Origin: Spirochaetaceae bacterium bin103
Lineage (GTDB): Bacteria; Spirochaetota; Spirochaetia; SZUA-6; Bin103
Length of the DNA stretch: 37,071 nucleotides
Assembly (NCBI GenBank): GCA_002238925.1
Contig: MPNH01000052.1
Location: forward strand, 1-37,071
Direction of reading: 5' to 3'
Shown: positions 23,526 to 31,194 of the stretch, piece after piece
Position numbering within the stretch: the stretch's first letter is position 1
Layout: every line of letters begins with the position of its first letter
Position numbers and translations under genes: made by a program
Notes under the pieces: generated by a model
What the model saw: the letters and a program-made list of their open reading frames with translations, nothing else
The model's database searches: none
Told to the model about the DNA's origin: nothing

Positions 23526-24903
23526 CGCCGGGGCCGGAGCGGGTGCGGCGCCGGCTGCGGCGGCGGGTGGTTTGTCGGACGCGGAGGTGGACGCGGGTTC
23601 GGACGCAGTGCCGGTCGGGGTGGCTGAGTCGGCGAGGGAGGGTGCCGCGACAGGGCAGGTGCACGCGGCGCGGGCCGGGGGGCCGGCTGGCGGCGGCTCC
23701 GGTGCGTACGCTGGAGCAGCCGCAACGCACATGGGCGGTGCGGTGCTGCGCATCGCCGATGGTGCGCATTCCGTACCGATGCAGGAGAGTGACGGTCGGC
23801 TGTGGTGCGTGCTGCCCTACCTTGCCGCCGGCGGCGCCGAGTCGGCGGAGATTGCGGTTGGGACGGCGCCGGAGTTGGCGGCGGGCGCCCGCGTCCGGGA
23901 TGCCGGCGGCGCGGCGCAGGCGGCAAAGGCGGCTCGGGCCGGGCCGGATACGGAGACCGCGAACGGGGTGCGGATTGCTGACCAAGGGGAGCATCTGGAG
24001 GTGAGCGTGGATGGGGTGCGCTGGTGCGACTATCACTACGCGGCGCATCCGGTGCGCTCTTACCTGCATCCGGTGATCGGGCCGTACGGGGTTCCGATGA
24101 CGCGCGCCTGGCCGGTGCAGGACGGCGTGCCGGACGAGGAGCGCGACCACGTGCATCACCGGTCGTTGTGGGTGGCGCACGGATTGGTGAACGGGGTGGA
24201 CTTCTGGAGCGAGGCGAATGGGCACGGCTACCAGGTCCATGGCGGCTTCGAGGCAGTGGAGAGTGGCCCGGTGTTCGGGCGCATCGTGCAGAGGGTGAGC
24301 TGGCGCAAGCATGCACCCGATGGCACGCCGGTGCTGGAGGAGCAGCGTACGCTTACCTTCTGGAACACGCCGTCCACCGCACGGCTGCTGGACTTGACGG
24401 TGACTTTGCACGCCGTACACGGCGACGTGACGTTCGGCGACACCAAGGAGGGAGGCCTCTGCGCCCTGCGCGTGCCCGAGGCTATCAAGGGTGCCCGCGG
24501 CGGGGTGATCAGCAACGCCTACGGCGGCCTCCACGAGGCGGAGAACTGGGGGCAGCGCGCGCCGTGGGTAGACTACTCAGGCGAGCTGAGTTACTCCGGC
24601 GAGTTGACCGCCCCGGTCGGTGCCCGCCGCAGGGTGGGCGTGGCGATTTTCGACCACCCGCGCAACCCGCACTATCCTACTCATTGGCACGTGCGCGGGT
24701 ACGGGCTGTTCGCGGCCAACCCGTTCGGGCTCGCCGACTATGGCAGCGGCTATCGGCAGAACGGAGACTGGGCGCTCGCCGCCGGGGAGCAGGCCACGTT
24801 CCGCTACCGGGTGCTGTGGCACGCCGGCGACGCTCAAACCGCGCGGGTAGGAGCGCGCTTCCTGGACTGGGCCGCGCCGCCGACGATCATCGCCGCCAAT
24901 TGA
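23461..24903 (+). CDS. PmoA-family protein (DUF6807) with Ala/Gly-rich insertions
   Basis: A 480-residue protein. Its C-terminal ~300 residues carry the family pattern: RSYLHPVIGPYGVPMTRAWP, ERDHVHHRSLW with R228, H230, H232 and H233, GLVNGVDFWSE, and HWHVRGYGLFAANPFG near the end. The family takes its name from methane oxygenase annotation, but members are widespread in carbohydrate clusters of soil and marine bacteria and have no proven role here. The N-terminus, MSRLEIQAGPHERV, fits the family, but about 50 Ala/Gly-rich residues (24-75) and a second Ala-rich stretch interrupt it. GTG 23461 is preferred over GTG 23437, which lies upstream of the predicted transcription start. It overlaps the HNH gene by 65 bases in another frame. 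Confidence 0.78.
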   Translation: MSRLEIQAGPHERVHCPVAVPDAGAGAGAAPAAAAGGLSDAEVDAGSDAVPVGVAESAREGAATGQVHAARAGGPAGGGSGAYAGAAATHMGGAVLRIADGAHSVPMQESDGRLWCVLPYLAAGGAESAEIAVGTAPELAAGARVRDAGGAAQAAKAARAGPDTETANGVRIADQGEHLEVSVDGVRWCDYHYAAHPVRSYLHPVIGPYGVPMTRAWPVQDGVPDEERDHVHHRSLWVAHGLVNGVDFWSEANGHGYQVHGGFEAVESGPVFGRIVQRVSWRKHAPDGTPVLEEQRTLTFWNTPSTARLLDLTVTLHAVHGDVTFGDTKEGGLCALRVPEAIKGARGGVISNAYGGLHEAENWGQRAPWVDYSGELSYSGELTAPVGARRRVGVAIFDHPRNPHYPTHWHVRGYGLFAANPFGLADYGSGYRQNGDWALAAGEQATFRYRVLWHAGDAQTARVGARFLDWAAPPTIIAAN

Positions 24904-25034
24904 GTACGGTGCGATGGGTGCGACCCAATCGCGGGCGTGCACTACAGGTTGGCCCGAATTCGACGAGCTTGCGGCGATCATGTAAGCGTCTATCTATCCA
25001 CGGTGTGCGTTCGCATTCATCTGGAACGTACGGT

Positions 25035-25063
25035 TTGCATACCCGCGCGAGGTGGGCTACGCT
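25035..25063 (+). promoter_or_regulatory. Candidate promoter of the Uma2 gene
   Basis: TTGCAT (25035-25040) and TACGCT (25058-25063) are 17 bases apart. The expected start, 7 bases after the -10, is position 25070, exactly the start codon, again suggesting a leaderless message. Confidence 0.45.
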
Positions 25064-25069
25064 GCCGCC

Positions 25070-26056
25070 ATGGCCAGCACCAAGGCACCGCCAACCGGGC
25101 GCCACGAGCCAGCACAACCTCAGCCCGCCCAGCAGCCGGCGTTCCCGGGCTGCAAGTCCGTTCGCCTACCACGCACCGAGCTCGAACGCTTCGAGGGGCG
25201 GCTCGAATATTGGGATTCGTCCACCGAGACCGCGTGGATCTGCGAGCCCGCCACTCCCTATCACGAACGGCCCTCGCGACGCCTGACGCGCTTGGCCGGG
25301 CAGGTCGCCGCCGTGCGCGGGTCGCCGATCGAATGCTACGGCTCCATGGACCTGCTGCTGCGCGACCCCGATGGGGAGCCGCGGCGCATCATGCAGGCCG
25401 ACGAGTCGGTGTACCTGCATCCAGCGCAGCGCGGGCCTGGGCCGGCGGCCATGGTGGTGGGAGAGGATGACTATCCCGACGTGGTGCTGGAGGTGGATCA
25501 CACCACCGACGTCCACCGCGGCAAGCTCGCGCTGTACGAATCGTGGGGCTTCCCGGAGGTGTGGGTGGAGGTGCCGGACGCGCCGGCGCCGAGCCGGCCG
25601 CACCGGCGCCGCCCGGGGCTGACGATTCACCTGCTGGAGCACGGCGGGTTCCGGGTTGCGGCCGTGAGCCGGGCGTTTCCCGGCTGGCGGGCGGAAGAGA
25701 TTCACCTGGCGCTGAACGAGCCGGTACCGTCGGCGCGCACCAGCGCGGCGCTGCAGCGGGTTGCCGGAGCGCTCGGTGCACGCGAAGGAACGGGCCCGGA
25801 CGACGACCTGCTGCTCCGAGCGCAACGCCGCCAGGGATTCGAGCGAGGCCGTGCGAAGGGGCATGCGGAAGGTCGCGCGGGGATGGTCCATCAGATCCTT
25901 CGCTCACGGGGCATCGAAGTGTCGGCGCGATTCGACACCGCCGCGGACGCGTTTGCGACGGCGCCCGGGGAGGCGCTGCTGGCGGCGGCCCTTGGCTGCG
26001 CGGATGAGGCGGAATTCCTGGCCGCGCTCCGGCGACCGCGCAACCCAGGCGCCTGA
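25070..26056 (+). CDS. Uma2-family (DUF820) putative restriction-endonuclease-like protein
   Basis: A 328-residue protein. Residues about 35-215 match the Uma2 family, a PD-(D/E)XK nuclease fold: the core is YPDVVLEVDHTTDVHRGKL, with D137, E141 and K152, followed by LYESWGFPEVWVEVPD. The C-terminal part, about 240-290, is a charged, helical LLLRAQRRQGFERGRAKGHAEGRAG, a glycine-spaced coil seen in many Uma2 and transposase-like (Rpn/PD-(D/E)XK) proteins. Uma2 proteins are highly duplicated in cyanobacteria and others and their substrates are unknown. ATG 25070 coincides with the predicted transcription start; the GTG 25052 alternative lies inside the promoter. It is convergent with the YCII gene, 148 bases away. 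Confidence 0.8.
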   Translation: MASTKAPPTGRHEPAQPQPAQQPAFPGCKSVRLPRTELERFEGRLEYWDSSTETAWICEPATPYHERPSRRLTRLAGQVAAVRGSPIECYGSMDLLLRDPDGEPRRIMQADESVYLHPAQRGPGPAAMVVGEDDYPDVVLEVDHTTDVHRGKLALYESWGFPEVWVEVPDAPAPSRPHRRRPGLTIHLLEHGGFRVAAVSRAFPGWRAEEIHLALNEPVPSARTSAALQRVAGALGAREGTGPDDDLLLRAQRRQGFERGRAKGHAEGRAGMVHQILRSRGIEVSARFDTAADAFATAPGEALLAAALGCADEAEFLAALRRPRNPGA

Positions 26057-26204
26057 TTGCGGGTTGAACACCGGGCAACCGTCAAGCGCGCGTGAGTGCG
26101 GCGAGCGCGGCAACACTACCGGCGGACACCGAGAGCAACATCTGCCGATTGGCAGCGGCAGCGTAGACCCCGATGCCTGCCACCTCCCGGTGCTGTCGAG
26201 CCGG

Positions 26205-26540
26205 CTATTCCGGTAGTACCTGGCACTCGTGCACTTCGATCTCGCAGCCTTCCTCCCAAACCAGGTGAGGATGGCCCTGCAGCAGCGCCTGCGCCGCTTC
26301 CGCGTTTTCCGCCTGCAGAATCGAATACCCCACGACCTCCTTGTCACTCGGCGAGCTGCCCGCCGTGGTGATCTTGCGGCCGACGCCCAGCGGGGCGCCA
26401 AGGTCTACCAGCCCTTCCCCGCAGCGCTCGGCCCATGCCATCCAGGGTTCCATGCCCGCCTTCATCTGTTCCGGCGTCGCATCCTTCATCTTTTCGAACG
26501 CCGCCGCCGGCGCGTGGTAGAGAACGAGATACTTCTTCAT
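26205..26540 (-). CDS. YCII-related protein
   Basis: A 111-residue protein of the YCII fold, a small dimeric alpha-beta barrel. It begins MKKYLVLYHAP, continues with GMEPWMAWAERCGEGLVDLGAPLG, then VVGYSILQAENAEAAQALLQGHPHL, and ends with IEVHECQVLPE. Members are mostly of unknown function, and some act with sigma factors. GAGGAG lies 7 bases before the ATG at 26540, so this start is firm. It is divergent from the Gfo/Idh/MocA gene; the 167 bases between hold the large palindrome at 26603-26626. Confidence 0.82.
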   Translation of the reverse strand: MKKYLVLYHAPAAAFEKMKDATPEQMKAGMEPWMAWAERCGEGLVDLGAPLGVGRKITTAGSSPSDKEVVGYSILQAENAEAAQALLQGHPHLVWEEGCEIEVHECQVLPE

Positions 26541-26602
26541 CTGGGTACTCCTCAAAATAACGAGTGCGGCCGGACGAACCCGACCGCGGACGAAAGGTGG
26601 GC

Positions 26603-26626
26603 ATGCTTGACCGGTCGGTCAAGCAT
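26603..26626. promoter_or_regulatory. TetR-like palindromic operator between divergent genes
   Basis: ATGCTTGACC (26603-26612) and GGTCAAGCAT (26617-26626) are perfect 10-bp inverted arms around GGTC. The core TTGACC-GGTC-GGTCAA is like operators of TetR-family repressors. It lies about 25 bases upstream of the -35 of the Gfo/Idh/MocA gene and about 60 bases upstream of yciI. No TetR gene is in the window. Confidence 0.6.
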
Positions 26627-26648
26627 CGTTGCGCAAGCGGCGAATGGG

Positions 26649-26683
26649 CGGTGACGCGTAGCCTCGATCCGGCTACGATGCGG
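26649..26683 (+). promoter_or_regulatory. Promoter of the Gfo/Idh/MocA gene, shared with the PmoA-family gene
   Basis: CGGTGACGCG (26649-26658), 10 bases, then CCGGCTACGATGCGG (26669-26683). GTGACG (26651-26656) and TACGAT (26674-26679) are 17 bases apart. It is identical in both blocks and spacing to 23422-23456. The predicted start near 26686 gives a 22-base leader holding the AAAGGAG ribosome site. Confidence 0.6.
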
Positions 26684-26707
26684 CTGCCGGCAACAAAAGG
26701 AGAGAAC

Positions 26708-27760
26708 GTGGCAAGAGCGATTCGATTTGCAGTCGTGGGACTGGGCATGGGCAAGGGGCGCTCGGAGGTGTGCCGGGGGACACCCGGCGCCGAGTTGGCG
26801 GCGGTGTGCGACCTGTCGGAGGAGCGCGGGCGGGAGGCGGAACGCGACTGGGGCGTGCCGTCGACCACCAGCTACGATGAGCTGCTGGCACGGGACGACG
26901 TGGACGTGGTCGGCCTGTGGACGCCGAGCGGCTCGCATGCCGCGATGGCGGTGCAGGCGCTGCGCGCCGGCAAGCACGTGTGCATGACCAAGCCGATGGA
27001 TATCAACACGGCAGCCTGCGACGCGGCGATTCACGAGGCGGAGTCGCGCGGACTGCTGCTGGCGGTCGACTTCGAGCAGCGCTACCGGCCGTGGAACCAG
27101 CAGGTGAAGGCCGCCATCGACGCCGGCGCCATTGGCGATTTGCTGCTCGCGGACCTGCGCATGAAGTGGTACCGCGCGCAGTCCTACTACGATTCCGGCT
27201 ATCCGCAGAGCTGGCGCAGCCGGCTCGACACCGAGGGCGGCTCGCTGGCCAACCAGGCCGTGCATTTTCTCGACCTGATGCTGTGGTGGGTGGGCGAGCC
27301 GGAACGCGTCGCCGGACGCCGCGGCACCCTGAGCCACGACATCCAGACCGAAGACGGCGCCGCCGCGGTAATCCAGTTCAAGAACGGCGTCGTCGGTTCG
27401 GTGCTGACCACCACCTGCAGCTTCCCGCACCTCGGCTCCGAACTGACCCTGAGCGGACGTTGGGGCACGCTCACCTGGAACGACAGCGACGGCGTCACCG
27501 ACTTCCGCCACCTGCCGGCCGAGCGGCGCAGCGGCAGCGACGCGTTTCGCAGCGAAACGGGGCCAACGGCCGAGCCGGGCGACCTGGATGCCTGTCCGCA
27601 GCCGCCCGCGGTGCCGGAAAACATCTTCGCCGACATGGTGAGCGCGCTGCAGCGCGGCACCGCACTGCAGTGCGACGGCCGCGAGGCACGCCGCGCCGTG
27701 GCGCTGTTCGAAGCGGTCTACGCCGCCTCCGACCGCGGCGCCTGGGTGGAGGTTTCCTGA
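26708..27760 (+). CDS. Gfo/Idh/MocA-family oxidoreductase
   Basis: A 350-residue NAD(P)-dependent dehydrogenase. The Rossmann motif is GLGMGKG (11-17), followed by CDLSEERG. The usual EKP that holds the catalytic Lys is MTKP here (K95). GGSLANQAVHFLDLMLWWVGEP places the conserved H186 and D189. Members oxidise or epimerise sugars, inositols and sugar acids; this substrate is not evident. GTG 26708 is chosen because AAAGGAGAG lies immediately upstream; the open frame to 26564 runs through the promoter and palindrome. Oligoendopeptidase F starts six bases after its stop, so they are probably co-transcribed. Confidence 0.85.
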   Translation: MARAIRFAVVGLGMGKGRSEVCRGTPGAELAAVCDLSEERGREAERDWGVPSTTSYDELLARDDVDVVGLWTPSGSHAAMAVQALRAGKHVCMTKPMDINTAACDAAIHEAESRGLLLAVDFEQRYRPWNQQVKAAIDAGAIGDLLLADLRMKWYRAQSYYDSGYPQSWRSRLDTEGGSLANQAVHFLDLMLWWVGEPERVAGRRGTLSHDIQTEDGAAAVIQFKNGVVGSVLTTTCSFPHLGSELTLSGRWGTLTWNDSDGVTDFRHLPAERRSGSDAFRSETGPTAEPGDLDACPQPPAVPENIFADMVSALQRGTALQCDGREARRAVALFEAVYAASDRGAWVEVS

Positions 27761-27765
27761 ACGCG

Positions 27766-29568
27766 ATGGCTGCACCGACCACCACAATCCCGGAACGTTC
27801 GCAGATCCCGGCCGCCGACCGCTGGGATCTCGGCAAGCTGTTCCCGGCCGCGGACGGCTGGGAGCAGGGGCTCAGGCAATACGAGCAGATGATTCCGCGC
27901 ATCGCCGCGTTCAAGGGCACCCTCGGCGAGTCGGCCGCCAGCCTGCGCGCCTGCCTGGAATTCCTGAATGAGCTGGAGGTGCTCGACGAGCGGGTCGGCT
28001 ACTACGCCATGCTGCGCACCAGCGAGGACGCCGGCGACAGCGACAACCAGGGCCGCTTCGCGCGCTACCTGAATGTCACCAGCCGCGCCGAGGCCGAGAA
28101 GAGCTACATCACCCCGGAGATCCAGGCCATCCCCGACGCCGCCATGGAGCAGTTTCTGGCCGACGAGACCCTCGCCGAGTTCGCCATCTCGCTGCGCAAG
28201 CTGCTGCGCTTCAAGCCGCACGTCCTGCCAGCCGAGCAGGAGCGGCTGCTGGCCCTGCAGATCGAGGCCAACCAGACCGCGCGCAAGGCGTTCGCCGCGC
28301 TCACCGACGTCGACCTCGACTTCGGCACCGTCGATACTCCGGACGGGCCGCAGCCGCTCAGCCAGTCGTCCTGGTCGCAGTTCATGATCAACCCCGACCG
28401 CGACCTGCGCCGGCGCGCCTACCTGCAGTTCTACGGCCACTTCGAGCAACACAAGAACACGCTCGCGGCACTGTACGGCGGCAGCGTGCAACTCGACATC
28501 TACCGCGCCCGGGCCCGCAACTATCCGTCGGCGCGTGAGGCAGCGCTGTTCCCGGACCGGGTGGACGCCGCGGTGTACGACAACCTGATCGCCGCCGTGC
28601 ACGGCAATCTGGCGCAACTGCACGCCTACTACGGCCTGCGCCGGCGCATCCTCGGCGTCGACGAGCTGCGCCATTACGACGTGTACGTGCCGCTGACCGC
28701 GGACGTGCAGGTGCACCACACCTACGACCAGGCGGTGGACGTGGTGATCGACGCCCTCGCCCCGCTTGGCGACGACTACCGCACCACCCTGCGCGCCGGC
28801 CTCCGGGGCGGCTGGGTGGACCGCTACGAGAACAAGGGCAAGCGCTCCGGCGCGTTCTCGGCCGGCTCGTTCGTGGGCGATCCCTACATCCTCATGAACT
28901 ACAAGGAAGACGTGCTGCGCGACGTATTCACCCTCGCCCACGAGGCCGGCCACTCCATGCACTCCTGGAACAGCGTGCGCCACAACCCGATCCAGCACTA
29001 CAGCTACAGCATCTTCGAGGCGGAGGTGGCCTCCACGTTCAACGAGCAGCTGCTGTTCCACTACCTGATGGAACGCGCCGACAGCCGGGAAATGAAGGCG
29101 TACCTGGTCGGCAAGCAGGTGGACGACATCATTGCCACCATCTACCGGCAGACCATGTTCGCCGAATTCGAGCACCTCACCCACAAGATGGCCGAGCAGG
29201 GCGAGCCGCTCACCGTCGACTCGTTGCGCGCCACCTACCGGCAGCTCCTGGAGCGTTATTTTGGCGATGCGATGGTGCTGGAGGATCTCAGCGACCTGGA
29301 GGGGCTGCGCATCCCGCATTTCTACAACGCGTTCTACGTGTACAAGTACGCCACCGGCCTGGCGGCGGCGGTCGCGCTGGCGGAGCGTGTCCTGGCCGGC
29401 GGCGCCGCGGAGTGCGAGCAGTACATGGGATTCCTGCGTTCGGGCGGCTCGCGCTACCCGCTGGAGTCGCTGCAGCTCGCCGGAGTCGACATGAGCAGCC
29501 CGGCACCGGTAGAACAGGCGCTGCGCGTGTTCGGCATCCTGGTCGACCAACTCGAGCAGGTCGGATAG
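27766..29568 (+). CDS. pepF: Oligoendopeptidase F (M3 family metallopeptidase)
   Basis: A 600-residue cytoplasmic zinc peptidase, the usual length for PepF. The N-terminal two thirds is the helical lobe (RWDLGKLFPAADGWEQGL, then GYYAMLRTSEDAGD). The catalytic motif HEAGH is at 392-396, with E393 as the base, and the third zinc ligand is the Glu in SIFEAEVASTFNE near 418-420. FYVYKYATGLAAA at the C-terminal end is characteristic of the family. It degrades peptides of roughly 5-20 residues. ATG 27766 lies six bases after the Gfo/Idh/MocA stop, with GGAGG about 13 bases upstream, inside that gene. It is convergent with the cobyric acid synthase gene. Confidence 0.92.
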   Translation: MAAPTTTIPERSQIPAADRWDLGKLFPAADGWEQGLRQYEQMIPRIAAFKGTLGESAASLRACLEFLNELEVLDERVGYYAMLRTSEDAGDSDNQGRFARYLNVTSRAEAEKSYITPEIQAIPDAAMEQFLADETLAEFAISLRKLLRFKPHVLPAEQERLLALQIEANQTARKAFAALTDVDLDFGTVDTPDGPQPLSQSSWSQFMINPDRDLRRRAYLQFYGHFEQHKNTLAALYGGSVQLDIYRARARNYPSAREAALFPDRVDAAVYDNLIAAVHGNLAQLHAYYGLRRRILGVDELRHYDVYVPLTADVQVHHTYDQAVDVVIDALAPLGDDYRTTLRAGLRGGWVDRYENKGKRSGAFSAGSFVGDPYILMNYKEDVLRDVFTLAHEAGHSMHSWNSVRHNPIQHYSYSIFEAEVASTFNEQLLFHYLMERADSREMKAYLVGKQVDDIIATIYRQTMFAEFEHLTHKMAEQGEPLTVDSLRATYRQLLERYFGDAMVLEDLSDLEGLRIPHFYNAFYVYKYATGLAAAVALAERVLAGGAAECEQYMGFLRSGGSRYPLESLQLAGVDMSSPAPVEQALRVFGILVDQLEQVG

Positions 29569-29583
29569 GCGGCAACGCCCATT

Positions 29584-29601
29584 GGCCGGCCCGCGCCGGC
29601 C
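29584..29601. terminator. Hairpin between convergent pepF and cobyric acid synthase genes
   Basis: GGCCGGC (29584-29590) and GCCGGCC (29595-29601) form a 7-bp stem with a 4-base loop in the 39 bases between the two stop codons. No T-run follows on either strand. Confidence 0.45.
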
Positions 29602-29607
29602 GCGCAG

Positions 29608-31092
29608 TCAGCGCCCCGCGGGCAGGCCGGCGTCGGCGAGCAGCGCCTTGATGTCCAGGGCCCGATCGAGGCAGTCGGCCAGCTCGTCGAGGGCGTCCTC
29701 CACCGCGCTCTCATAAGCCGTGGCCGCCGCGGTGCCGGCGCGGATATCGTCCAGCCACTGCGCGCGGAACGCGTCGCCGGCGAACAGCCCGTGCACGTAG
29801 CAGCCGGCGACGCGTCCGTCGGCACTGGCGGCGCCGTCGGCACCGTGCTCCAGGTGCACCATCGGGCGGGCGGTGTCCGGCCCGCTGGATACGCCGAGAT
29901 GAATCTCGAAGCCGCGTACCGGCGCGCCGCTGCGCACACACGCGCCGGTCACGGGACGCACCGCCTTGTCGCCGGTCATCACCGTCTCGACGTCGAGCAG
30001 TCCCAGGCCGGCCGCCTCCCCCGGCACACCGTCGGCGCCCGCCGGATCGCGGATCACGCGGCCGAGCATCTGGTAGCCGCCGCACAGGCCAAGCACCCGG
30101 CCGCCGGCGCGGACGTGGGCGATCAGGTCGTGATGCCAGCCCTGGGCGCGCAGGAAGGCCAGGTCGCCGAGGGTCGACTTGGTACCCGGCAGGATGACCA
30201 CGTCGGCATCGCGCGGCAGCGGCGCGCCGGGCGGGACAAAGCTGAACTCCACTGCCGGCTCCAGGCGCAGCGGGTCGAAGTCGTCGAAGTTGGCGATGCG
30301 CGACAGCAGCGGCACCACCACGCGCACCCGGGCGCCGTCACCCCTGGCCGGCGCCCCGGTGCCCTGCAGCACCACGGCGTCCTCCTGCGGCAGGCGCAGC
30401 GCGGCGTCACACCAGGGAATGACGCCGCGGCACGGCCAGCCGGTGCGCCGCTCGATGTCGCGTACACCCTCGTCGAACAGCGCCGGGTCGCCGCGGAACT
30501 TGTTCACCGCGAAGCTGACAATCAGCGCCGCATCCTCCGCGTCGAGCACGGCGCGCGTGCCGACCAGCGCCGCGATCACGCCGCCGCGGTCAATGTCGCC
30601 GAGCAGACACACCGGCACCCCGGCGCGGCGCGCAAATCCCATGTTGGCGACATCGCGCTTCCGCAGGTTGGTCTCCGCCGGACTGCCGGCGCCTTCGACC
30701 AGGATCAGGTCGAACCGGTTGGCCAAGCGCTCGAAGCTGGCCATGATCGGGGCCAGCAGCGATCCGCGCTCTGCCAGGTAGCGGGCGGCATCCACGGTGG
30801 TAACGGCGCGTCCCTGTACCACCAACTGCGAGGCGCGGTCGGTCTGCGGCTTGAGCAGGACCGGGTTCATGTCCACTTCCGGCTCCAGCCCGGCGGCGCG
30901 TGCCTGCAATGCCTGCGCCCGCCCGATCTCACCGCCCGCCGGGCAGGCCGCGGCATTGTTGGACATGTTCTGCGGTTTGAACGGCGCCACCGCGATGCCG
31001 GCCCGCCGCAGCAACCGGCACAGTCCGGCCACCACCGCCGACTTGCCGACGTCGGACCCGGTTCCCTGGATCATGAGCGCGGCACGCTTCAT
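29608..31092 (-). CDS. cobQ: Cobyric acid synthase (CobQ/CbiP)
   Basis: A 494-residue glutamine-dependent amidotransferase of cobalamin synthesis: it amidates four side-chain carboxylates of adenosyl-cobyrinic acid a,c-diamide. The N-terminal ATP-binding domain starts MIQGTGSDVGKS (8-18), with FKPQNMSNNAA at 38-48 and LVEGAGSPAE near 131-140. The C-terminal class I glutaminase domain has the nucleophile C337 in GLCGGYQMLG and H434 in GCYVHGLF. All signature residues are intact and the length is normal. No other cobalamin genes are in the window. The SulP gene lies 102 bases upstream on the same strand. Confidence 0.93.
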   Translation of the reverse strand: MKRAALMIQGTGSDVGKSAVVAGLCRLLRRAGIAVAPFKPQNMSNNAAACPAGGEIGRAQALQARAAGLEPEVDMNPVLLKPQTDRASQLVVQGRAVTTVDAARYLAERGSLLAPIMASFERLANRFDLILVEGAGSPAETNLRKRDVANMGFARRAGVPVCLLGDIDRGGVIAALVGTRAVLDAEDAALIVSFAVNKFRGDPALFDEGVRDIERRTGWPCRGVIPWCDAALRLPQEDAVVLQGTGAPARGDGARVRVVVPLLSRIANFDDFDPLRLEPAVEFSFVPPGAPLPRDADVVILPGTKSTLGDLAFLRAQGWHHDLIAHVRAGGRVLGLCGGYQMLGRVIRDPAGADGVPGEAAGLGLLDVETVMTGDKAVRPVTGACVRSGAPVRGFEIHLGVSSGPDTARPMVHLEHGADGAASADGRVAGCYVHGLFAGDAFRAQWLDDIRAGTAAATAYESAVEDALDELADCLDRALDIKALLADAGLPAGR

Positions 31093-31142
31093 CGCCTGCC
31101 ATCATTCCGCGCGGTCTCGCCCGCGCACAACCCCCACCCCAC

Positions 31143-31162
31143 CCGCGCCTGAGCGAGCGCGG
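31143..31162 (-). terminator. Candidate hairpin downstream of the SulP gene
   Basis: CCGCGC (31143-31148) pairs with GCGCGG (31157-31162) around an 8-base loop, in the 102 bases between the SulP stop and the cobyric acid synthase start. There is no T-run, so termination is uncertain and the two genes may be co-transcribed. Confidence 0.3.
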
Positions 31163-31194
31163 CATCACGGAGAGGGCCGGTGTGCGGCCTGCGT

